Origin: Peronospora farinosa
Lineage: Eukaryota > Oomycota > Peronosporomycetes > Peronosporales > Peronosporaceae
Length of the DNA: 64,000 nt
Assembly (NCBI GenBank): GCA_947646735.1
Contig: CANTFK010000992.1
Coordinates: forward strand, 124,001 to 188,000
Direction: 5' to 3'
Part shown: in pieces, positions 11,614 to 20,520 of the stretch
How the letters are laid out: every line of letters begins with the position of its first letter
Position numbering within the stretch: the stretch's first letter is position 1
Made by a program: the position numbers and the translations under genes
Notes under the pieces: generated by a model
What the model saw: only the letters and a program-made list of their open reading frames with translations
Database searches by the model: none
Told to the model about the DNA's origin: nothing

Positions 11614-12536
11614 ATGAGCGCTCGGGATGACGATGCTGAGCCTTCACACATCCTTGAACATGTGTTCCTCGGATCTAGGACGCACGCACGTGACAAGGAG
11701 CTACTACAACGCATTCGGATTACCCACATCTTGAATGTACGAAATCTCGAGTTTTGTTGGAGTTTATAAAGCTAATGCTGCGGATGATGTAGGTGACGCC
11801 TTCGAAGAAGATGGACCCAGTAGCGGGTGTGCCGAATTTCTTTGAAAAGGACAAGCTCTTTACGTATCGACGGTGTTCCATTTTCGATAACAAGGCAGAA
11901 GATATTTCAGGAGTCTTGGAAGGATGTATTGCGTTCATGGATCAAGCCAAGTACTATGGTAGCGACTCTTGTGTTCTGTGGAGACTTGACAGTTGCTTAT
12001 GATGGCCAAGTACGGCATGTGATGTATCTCTCTTTCTTTATATTGTGGCAGGTCGGATCCTTGTTCACTGCAACAAAGGAGTGAGTCGCTCATCGTCCAT
12101 GGTTGTTGCGTACCTCATGAAGCTCCGTTCCATGAGCTTCGAGCAAGCGTTGACCTTCGTGGTGGACCGCCGTTCCATTGCCAACCCCAATGAAAGTTTT
12201 CGTCTCCAATTGCAGGAGTACGGACGTCGTCTCCAGCGAAGTGTACCCAAAGAGAAAAGCGCTCGAATTGTGCGTGGTCCCGTTGGTCCTCAACTGCCTC
12301 CTACTGAAGAGGATGCTGCTGCTATCGGACCACAACTGCCGCCGCATCTCCTGCGAGCTCAAGAAGGTGACAAAGCGGTACAGAATACAGAAGCCGTAAC
12401 GCAAGGTGCCAACGAGAAGGTGGTCATTGGGCCAAACCTTCGTCCGAATCCGAAACGTGAACGAGTGCATTCGAACGAACTGAATGAAGACATTACGACG
12501 TCCACCAAGAAGAAGAAAATTGAGAACACCGAATGA
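11614..12536 (+). CDS. Dual-specificity protein phosphatase with GPQLPP-repeat tail
   Basis: Three exons (11614-11736, 11793-11958, 12052-12536) give 257 residues. The N-terminal 160 residues are an atypical dual-specificity phosphatase. ITHILNVT opens the fold, and EDISGVLEGC.AFMDQA leads to the P-loop HCNKGVSRSS (the HCX5R motif; Cys nucleophile and Arg both present). The general-acid Asp is probably in the FDNKAED segment. A PN.SF motif closes the domain. The C-terminal hundred residues are low complexity, with two IGPQLPP/VGPQLPP motifs and one IGPNLRP, then a basic stretch (TKKKKIE) that could be a nuclear signal. Phosphatase activity is predicted from the intact P-loop; the substrate is unknown. 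Confidence 0.88.
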
Positions 12537-12626
12537 GCTAGAAGCAAAGACGGCCATTAGTCATCTGATACACCAGCATGAACATGACAAGTATACAAAT
12601 TATACATCTCTTAGTAGTGCTGGATT

Positions 12627-15441
12627 TTAGCGGTGCGTACCGCGCATTATGACTCCTTCTTCCTGGTACGTAAAGTCGTCGAAATGGTGGCCCTCGCCAT
12701 TCTTCTTGTTCACGGGGGAGTCTACAGCCGCCATGTTCTGGAACATCTCGGGCACATTCGTGATATCGTCGACGCTATTGACGTCAGGGACAAAAGGAGG
12801 CTCTATCTCCTTCCGCATAAGCTTGTCCCAGTCGATGGCTTCGTAGAAAGGATGAGCCATGATATCACGGCCACCGTTGGGGCCGCCTCCAAGCCGCCTT
12901 GCCGGATCCCGGTTCAGCAACTTCGAAATCAGCGATCGCGCCATTGGCGAAATGTGCGAGGGGTATATCACCTCCGACTGCATAATGTTCTTGAACATCT
13001 GCCGACGGTTGCGGTCGACGAATGGTGTTCGTCCTGTCAACATCTCGAACAGCAAAATGCCGTAGCTCCACCAGTCAACCACCTTTCCGTACGGTTGGTG
13101 ACGTAGCAGCTCTGGCGCCATATACTCCGCTGTACCACAAATCGTTTTCATACCCGAGTCTGCCTGAGAGGAACGAATGGCACCTTCAGCCATCTGGCCC
13201 TCCTTCGACAAACCAAAATCTGTCAACGCGATATTTCCCTTAGGGTCCATCAAAATATTCTCCAGCTTCAAATCACGATACGCGATCTGCTTGCTATGTA
13301 AATGCATCAGCGCTGTCAGTAACTGTGCCATATACAAACGCGTGCGGTCTTCAGAAAATCGTTTTGACTTGCGCAGGTGGTAGAACATTGAGCCGCCAGG
13401 GTAGTAATCCATGATCAAATACAGTTTGTCAGCATTCTGGAACGCAAACCGCAGTCGTACCACGTATGGATGGTTGATTTCCTTTAGAATATGCTGCTCC
13501 GCCTTTGTGTTCTCGATTTGGTCATTTTTGATGATGTGAGACTTCACAAGAATTTTCATAGCATAAATTTGGCCGGAGTTTTTGCCGTCTTTCTTGCGCA
13601 CAAGTAGCACCTTACCGAAGGCACCACGGCCGACAACCTTAAGAAGATCAAAGTCGCTAATACACAGGGGACGCTTTTCAGCTTCTTCACGTATTCGCAT
13701 CGCTTCCATCCGCTGCGCGTGTTCGTCCAACTTTTCTTGAGACGGCGCATTTGCCGGACCATTGGGACTGATACGCGGAAGCTTGTTGTGCAGCATCATT
13801 TGAAGATCACAGCAGCCGGAACACACACGTTTTGGCTCGCTAAATCCTGGAAGGAACAAGCGATCTGAGCACGACGTGCAAACAAGACACAGGCACATGC
13901 GGCAGTATCGACGGCGGCGCAATACGAAAGTAGTCCTACACAGGTAGCAATAGTTTTCACCATCAGTGCCCTGGCCAGAGCGTTGCTGGGCTTCAAGCGT
14001 CGGCATACGGTTTCCGCGAATAAACGAGTCAGAACGTGCAACAAATGTATCGTGTACCCACTCGAGTGTCAATTCAACTTCGCCATTACCGTGAGTTGTT
14101 GGCATCTTCTCATCACGCAATGCAAACCATCGTCGATCGACGCGGTTGAGGCCCACATCACTCATGCTTACAGCAACCTGCCCCAGCGACGTGTTCATCG
14201 GGAATGATCTATCTTTCACCACGATGACCACTTTAGCATCGCTAGACGTGACAGGAAAAGAGAAGGTCTGGTTCCACTCGGGGTCCATCGTATGCTTATG
14301 GCTACCCACAGTATCCTTCTTCTGCCCTGCGCATTGCACCACAGCAAACGGGTTGTTGTACGGCTGGCCAGTAAGTCGGGCACGATTTACCGTTACAATG
14401 AGCTTGTTGGGGAATGTAGCACGAATGGCGTGCAAAGAGTCTTCAATTCCACGGGCAATAGATTGCAGAAAAACAAAAGCCGATGTTTGCACCGAATGAA
14501 CCGTCCACTCTCGGTTATTGGCCTCACCTGTAGAACGTCCCACAGACAGCGACGTGCATCCAAGTCGTGCCTTGGATGACCCAATAACCGTAAACATGGG
14601 CTCAGTTGAGGCCTCAAAATTCACCGCCTTATCACGCAGCATCTCTCGTAACACATCAGAGTCTCCCGACGAGATCTGATGGGCCGATTCAATGAACGCA
14701 ATGCCGCCAACCCGTTGCTGTTCATGTCCAGTCAATGAAGACAAGAAAGTCTTCAACAACACTCCCGCATTGTCGTAGACAATAAAACTGATCTCCTGTG
14801 CTGCATTGGGCACAATATAATTCTTCCAGACGAACGAAACATGACTCTCAGGTGTCGACGAGTGCAAAATCTTGGCTCGATGGCCATTCACCATACAAAA
14901 ATTGGCACTTGGGTTCAAAATGACCACACCGTATCCTCCTTGAACTGCCGTCTTCAAATACGGGATCATCGAGCCTTGAAATCCCGTTTTTGGATGAATT
15001 GTTCGACTCCACATACCCGGCTGCATTCCTATAAAAAACATATAAACATAAAAATAAAAAACAAATAAAAAACAGAGGTTAATACATAAAATACCAAAGA
15101 AAATAGTCCCACGTAAATAATCAAAAGACTAAAAAATAGACCTTCGCCTGGCTGCATAAAGACACAGAGTTTGGGACATGCTGCATAATTATGGGAAGCA
15201 AAAATACTGCATCGTGCCTCTGCCTTCAAGTTGGGAATATAAATTTCACGTAAATTCAGGTCACTCTTGAGCTTGGCATGGATTTGGGCCACAAGTGTCT
15301 GCATGAGCTCTTCCACGTCCTCTTCCGTCTTGAGACTGGAGTTTTTGCCATGACCTGTATGCCAATATATCAATTAGAAGAAGAAGAAGAAGCAGAAGAA
15401 GCAGAAGGGAAGAGCGCACCTCGGGAGCTAAGACGCCGCAT
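12627..15441 (-). CDS. Arb2-like / C2 / FYVE / AGC protein kinase fusion
   Basis: Three exons (15420-15441, 15142-15354, 12627-15028) close to 878 residues. Residues about 15-275 resemble the Arb2/FAM172 alpha/beta-hydrolase fold (CVFMQPGEGMQPGMWSR, YGVVILNPSANF), but the nucleophile elbow AHSYGG of FAM172 is replaced by YDNAG. A C2 domain (about 284-404) follows, with DPEWNQTFSFPV. Next is a FYVE-type zinc finger (about 437-487: CYLC, RRRRYCRMC, CTSC, RVCSGC), which would bind PI3P. The kinase (about 538-806) has the glycine loop GRGAFG, Lys570 in YAMK, YRDLKLEN, DFG at 682-684, activation-loop Thr707 in MKTICGTAEYMAPE and hydrophobic motif FDDFTY at the C-terminus. All catalytic residues are present. 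It is probably a membrane- or endosome-recruited AGC kinase. It faces the PLP enzyme across a 144 bp promoter. Confidence 0.9.
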
Positions 15442-15585
15442 GAGATTACAGAGTGAAGGTCAACGAGGGGGCAGACACCAACAGCCGACGACCGACGACG
15501 CGAATTAAACCAATCAGAAGAATGTCGTTGCATTGTAACGTAAACTTGTATTAAGTGCGATTATTATAGTTTTTTTTACTCAATA
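15442..15585. promoter_or_regulatory. Divergent promoter, AGC kinase / PLP enzyme
   Basis: The 144 bp between two opposite start codons contain a CCAATC box at 15510-15515 followed by AT-rich sequence. The pairing and the box are seen; shared regulation is inferred. Confidence 0.4.
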
Positions 15586-16666
15586 ATGCAAGCGTCACCT
15601 GTGACAAGAGTGATGTTCCATGGCCACCGAATACATGTCAAGAGAGATGACGTTTTTCATTTGGCAGGAAATAAGGTTTGTGAGTAGTATTAAGTATTAC
15701 AAATTACAGGAATATTAATATTAAAAGGTGATTCTGTTTTAGATGCGAAAGATGTTATATTTGATCAAGCAAAGTGATGCATTCTATACTAATGCCCATA
15801 TAGTTAGCTACGGAGGATCTCAGAGTAACGCCATGTTGGCACTTGCTCAAGTGGCCAATGCACGACGAGTTCCTTTTACTTATTTTAGTCGAAAACTGCT
15901 GTTTAAACGGGGTGAGATTGACGAGATAGAGGGGAATTTGGCCATGGCCAGAGCATTGGGAATGCGTCACGTGGAGCTTCACACTGATGCGTATCATGAA
16001 CTAGTGCGGACTCGAGACTTTACTACGTTTCTAGACGATAAACTGTGTTTTCCACCGGGTACGAGGAGTTTGTACGTGCCACAAGGAGCAGCATGTTTGG
16101 AAGCTCAGGATGGCGTGAAGGTGCTGGCGGAAGAGATTAACGAATACGTTCGGATGGAATGGCCCGACAAATTGTTTTCGGTTGTCGTGCCCTGTGGTAC
16201 GGGCACTACGGCGTTGTACTTGGCACAACATCTACAGCCAGAGATTAAGTTGTTTGCAGTTCCTTGTGTGGGTGATGCCACGTACTTGCAGCAGCAATTC
16301 CGACAACTTATCGACAAAGATCCGTCGTTGCAACCACAAGTGACAGTGATTCCTCAAGTACTCAAGCCAAAGAGAAAAAGTCGCTTTGGACGACTGTGGT
16401 GGCCGCTATATGACATTTACCATGAGATACTGCAAGAGACGGAGATAGACTTTGACCTCGTGTACGGAGCTTTTGCTTGGCATACGTTATTCTCGGACAA
16501 AAATGTGCTAGATGAGGTGTTGCAGGGTGGCCATGAAACGAGTGTGGGTTTCACCGAGCACAAGTCTGGTGACAAAGACGTACGGGAGCTGCTCTATATT
16601 CACACGGGAGGCACATCCGGCAATGCAGCCATGCTCGCGAGATATGGTCGCAAGAATCGACCATAG
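15586..16666 (+). CDS. PLP-dependent D-cysteine desulfhydrase / ACC deaminase-like enzyme
   Basis: Fold-type II PLP enzyme of the tryptophan-synthase-beta superfamily, 337 residues, two exons (15586-15675 and 15743-16666). The first exon ends exactly at AGNK and the second begins MRKM, so the GNK.RK motif with the Schiff-base Lys30 spans the splice. YGGSQSNAM is the substrate/carboxylate-binding loop that follows in ACC deaminase and D-cysteine desulfhydrase. PCGTGTTALYL is the phosphate-binding Gly loop, and HTGGTSGNAAM lies near the end. Length matches the family (330-350). Whether it acts on ACC, D-cysteine or another amino acid cannot be told from sequence. Replacement of SNHTR by SNAML fits desulfhydrase-like relatives as well as deaminases. 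Confidence 0.88.
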
Positions 16667-16707
16667 CAGAGCCCAGTGTGATCTCTAGGAGTCAATACAA
16701 AAGAATT

Positions 16708-16823
16708 ACCGGTTTTAAAATACAGTATCTAGCAGTAGATACCGGTTTTATCATACCGCATCAATCGGTAGATACCGGTTTCTTAATAATACGCCAACTA
16801 ATGTAAGGTATTACAAAACCGGT
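16708..16823. repeat. Cluster of four ACCGGT palindromes
   Basis: Perfect ACCGGT hexamers lie at 16708-16713, 16741-16746, 16774-16779 and 16818-16823, spaced 33, 33 and 44 bp. The second and third have the longer shared context GATACCGGTTT; the fourth is in the opposite orientation (AAAACCGGTATTTC). Degenerate copies (TACCGCAT, ATCGGTAG, TATCGGTTC) lie between them. The cluster ends 29 bp before the start codon of the NELF-A-like gene, so it may be a regulatory array for it. Confidence 0.75.
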
Positions 16824-16851
16824 ATTTCAAATATCGGTTCCTGACGTGAAA

Positions 16852-18693
16852 ATGGCAGAAGGAAGCGTCATGACGGCCCCAGTGACAGGTCCTACTGGTC
16901 GCACAGACCCAACGTCATCATTCGATACCTGGTTATTACAAAAGCTTCGTCTCGAGTGGAGTTCGTGTGAGTTTGGTGGCCTCTTGACGTCTTCCAAGCT
17001 CGCAGAGGCTCGTGCTAGTTTTTCGCACTTAGAGACGCCTATTAAGGTACGTGATCCATTTGTATTGAAATAATGTAATCTGCCGTACTCACTTTTTTAT
17101 GATTTTGCGTAGGTTCGTCTATTGCTGTCACTATTAAGCGTCCGCCAGGACGAAGTGGACGTTACTGGGACTACGGCACAGAACGAAGCAAATGCGCTGC
17201 TGTTACTGGCAGAACAGGATGCGGAGGATTGGGTAAAGGTCAGCGCCGGTATCGTCAAGCAGTTTCTAGTGCTCCAGGCTGTTGGGCGACCTGTGGACTC
17301 GTATCTGCATGCGCAGCTCGAAGCAACGGCCTCAAAAGTCGTGCAGACAGTTGCTACATCCTCTCAGACACGTCGCAGTAGCAAGAGCTCAATGGACGTG
17401 GCTCTGGACGACTTTTTTTCACTAGAGAACGGTCTATTGAACCCGTCGCTGCGTCCTGCATTGACACTGACGGCTGCTACGCACTTTACAGTGAATGGAG
17501 AAGACGACGATGATAATGACAAGGAGGACGAAGTGGGTACGTCACCTGTGAAGAAGCCGCTGCATCGGCCGCAGATGGCACGGCCGTTGGGATCGTCAGG
17601 TGCAATGACGGCTTCGGCTGCTGGTGCGACGACACCAGTTTCGATGAGGTTGACGCAACAAACGACGAAACCTCTTGCAGGAAAAAAGAATATGGCCAAA
17701 ATGTCGTCGGAGATCCGACGGAAAGCAGATGCGGGGCGATTTAAACGACAGAGAAGTCGCATTTCGATGATTGACATTAATGAAGTGAAGCAGATAAAGT
17801 CGGAGAAGGCGCAGAAGGCGGAAGAGAGGAAGAAGCAGAAATTAGCAGCAAAGGAAAAAGAAAAAGCAAAGGAGAAGGAAAAGGAGAAGGAAAAGATTGA
17901 CGCAATTGCAGCGGGTGTTGCTGCTGACGTAGATGCGAAAAGCGGGGCTGCAGATGCCATTGCCACGTCAGCTTCGGTCAATGATGAGCATGCTGCCATA
18001 GCTGCTGATATTTTTGCAATGCACCAGCAAGCTGGTCTGGACGACCCGGTGCAGCAGTATGCTCAACACCAGATGCAAGTGGAAGGCAGTGTCGAGCACG
18101 CTGAGGTTACCCCGGTCGCTGGAGTTGAGGGCGACTACATTCCCGATGGAACACAGGCGTTACTGAATGCCGCTTTCCACTCCACACAAGACATTATGAA
18201 AGAGGTTGTGAGCCAGCAAAACCAGCACATGCAGGGGCAACACCAAATGCAGCACCAACAATTGCAGCAGCCTCCGTACCAGGACCTATATCGAGCTCAG
18301 CAACAAATGCAAATGCATCACTTGGCTCCTCAGCAGCAGTATCACCAAGGATTCGAGCCGGAGGGTGCTAGTATCACCAACGCGAATACTGGCGGTATTC
18401 CAATGGGATTTGGAGGCTACAACTACGGCACTGCTGCGGGATATTTCGGCGACCAATTTGGCAACTACGGCGCCCCACAGGATACGAATGCGTTCAGTTC
18501 AGCAGGGTATCCTACTTCGGCTATGGGTCAGCCGGATAATGGCATGAATGGCATTGGACTGCCTTCTCTTGGTGGTCGACAGTTGGGTTTCGACCCTACG
18601 TCGCAGCAGCAACAGCACCAGCACCAACAGCACCAGTACCAGCAGCAAAATAATGGAGGATACATGGGTGGATCCGGGGAATTCTGGCGATAG
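16852..18693 (+). CDS. NELF-A-like protein (HDAg-type domain, Gln-rich C-terminus)
   Basis: Two exons (16852-17046, 17113-18693) give 591 residues. The N-terminal 130 residues match the pattern of negative elongation factor A: WLLQKL, helices with FSHLETPIKVRLLLSLLSVR across the splice, then LLLAEQDAEDWVKVSAGIVK. Around residue 295 SRISMIDINEVKQI resembles the human NELF-A segment VKLLDISEL. A Lys/Glu charged helix (KEKEKAKEKEKEKEK) follows, and the last 200 residues are rich in Gln, Gly, Asn and Tyr with QQQQ and HQQ runs. NELF-A helps pause RNA polymerase II in animals. The assignment rests on distant similarity, so an unrelated HDAg-like or Q-rich transcription factor is possible. GTG at 16846 lies just upstream; ATG at 16852 is taken as start. 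Confidence 0.6.
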
Positions 18694-19101
18694 GCGTTGT
18701 TTAGAAGACTTGGACAATATTTGTGAAGCAGCCTCTTGTTTCGAGTTGTGGAATGCTTGTGTCAATAAACAAGCTGCATCTTTCGAAATTGTTGCTCACT
18801 CCCTGCACTAAGACCGCAGATAGTGATCGAAGGCGTGGATGTAGAGAAGTTTTCTACATCGTTCACACTCGCTGCTATCTCATAGCTTAGTGCAAATTGA
18901 TGTCTGCAAAATACGACGATTATACTGAGTCATCCATTGTCACAGCAACTGATGACACCGACTGTCATCCATCGTGGAAGAGACGTCGCAGACATGCGAG
19001 GAACGGCCAACATGTGAAGATTTAGACTCGGCGACTAACGCGTATATTATCCATGGAACTCTTAGCCGAATGCAATCCTTGTTCTTTGTTTGCTTCATTC
19101 T
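18694..19101. other. Convergent intergenic region
   Basis: This 408 bp lies between the stop codons of the NELF-A-like gene and the ABHD11-like gene. I see no coding potential, repeat or structure beyond likely 3' UTR sequence. Confidence 0.5.
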
Positions 19102-20520
19102 CTATTGAAGCATGTAGGTCTGAATGATCTCCATCAGACCAAGGGGATTATCGATGTGTACCCAATGACCAGATTTTTCCAGTAAATGGTGGTAGACCTG
19201 GTTTTCTTGCTGAGCATCCAGTCGGTCGAGTAGCTCAGGAGTCCACATATTGTTCTTCGAAGCATGCACAAAATGAAGTTCCACGTCTTTGCCATTCATT
19301 GCAAGTGAGTTCTCCACCACAGGCCAGAGGTCCGTGGCCAGGAAAGACCGGTAGAGCTGCTCAATGACGTCCACATCCATTTTCCACTCGTAAAGTTCAG
19401 GACTCTTGCTGGTCAGGTGCAAGTTGGTGGTGAGCCATTGCGCTTCACCCAGCGCAACGCCGTAGCTCTGTAAATCCTTCACCAGCTGCGCTTTAGAGCA
19501 AATGGGAAGCGGGATTTTCTTCACCACCGGCAAAATCGTCTCGATCGAGTTCGTGAGGTCACGGCTCGCGTAATCCGTTGCACCTGATAAGGAGGAACGA
19601 TGGCCAATCGAGGCAACAACACACGTTAACTCCTTGTTCAAATGAATTGCAATAAGTCCACAAAATGTACTGCTTGCACCTGTTCCTGGAAGCGAGTCTA
19701 AAACCCACACTTGGCTGGGAGGCGAGCAGTCTTTCTTCATGCATTGCTGCACATAAGTCAGCGCCACCTTTCCTCCAAAAGAGTGTCCCAGTATGGCCGT
19801 AGGATCAACCTTCAAGTGAGCGGTCAATTTGCTTCATTTCCGAAGCATAGAGTGACAATTAGCGATGCTCACAATCAACCACGTCCTGACTACGGACGTA
19901 CAAAATGTCGTCGGCACATGCTTCCAATGTATGTGGCTGCAAGAACGACGGCGAGTCTCCATGACCTGCACGAATCAGCATTCTCATCACCTCGTTAGTT
20001 ACCCTTCCTTCCCCAAACTGACCGCCACCGCCACTCACCACGCAGGTCCAAGCAGATGAAGCGCCAGTCTGGATTCACCTTGGTCAATCTACAGCAAAGA
20101 GAAAGTAAATCAACATTTATCAACACCAAATTATCTCCCATATTCCAAGCTGTAATCTCCTACTTCTGCGAGAACGTGCGCCAATTGAGCTTGTTTCCTG
20201 ATCAGAAAACGCTCCGTAAGTTCTCTTAATGTCCCCAATACCTTCATCTTCTCCTCACCTAGAATGCCATGCAGCACTAGCGCCGTCTTTGTTGGTTCCA
20301 TGCCGCTCGTAGTGTCTTCAAACACTCGGTACGCCAACGTGCTCTTATCTCGTCGACCTTGTGCAACACTACAGACAACAACGAGAATCAATCCGTCCAC
20401 TCACTACTAATCATACTAAAGATAATAAAAAGAGAAACGTTAGAAGAACAAGTCATTGCACCTGCGAGTAGCAGCTCCATAACATGTAGTTAAACTAAAT
20501 CGTTGGCTGAAAAGTCTCAT
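19102..20520 (-). CDS. ABHD11-like mitochondrial alpha/beta hydrolase
   Basis: Seven exons (20462-20520, 20259-20368, 20164-20197, 20039-20088, 19902-19965, 19671-19831, 19102-19583) close to 319 residues. The N-terminus MRLFSQRFSLTTCYGAATR is basic and acid-free, like a mitochondrial presequence. Motifs follow the ABHD11 order: LVLHGILG (oxyanion region), NWRTFSQKL, FICLDLRGHGDSPSF, nucleophile elbow GHSFGGK, VWVLDSLPG and catalytic His in KSGHWVHIDNP. Human ABHD11 is a mitochondrial serine hydrolase linked to 2-oxoglutarate dehydrogenase lipoylation; plant relatives share VLDSVPG. The intron 19584-19670 is 87 nt with no in-frame stop, so unspliced RNA stays open. One exon is only 34 nt. The Ser and His of the triad are clear; the Asp is not pinned down. 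Confidence 0.85.

Noticed and set aside
17364..17999. 211-codon minus-strand ORF rich in Phe and Ser
   Set aside because: It is the antisense shadow of the Lys/Glu-rich and Ala-rich part of the NELF-A-like gene.
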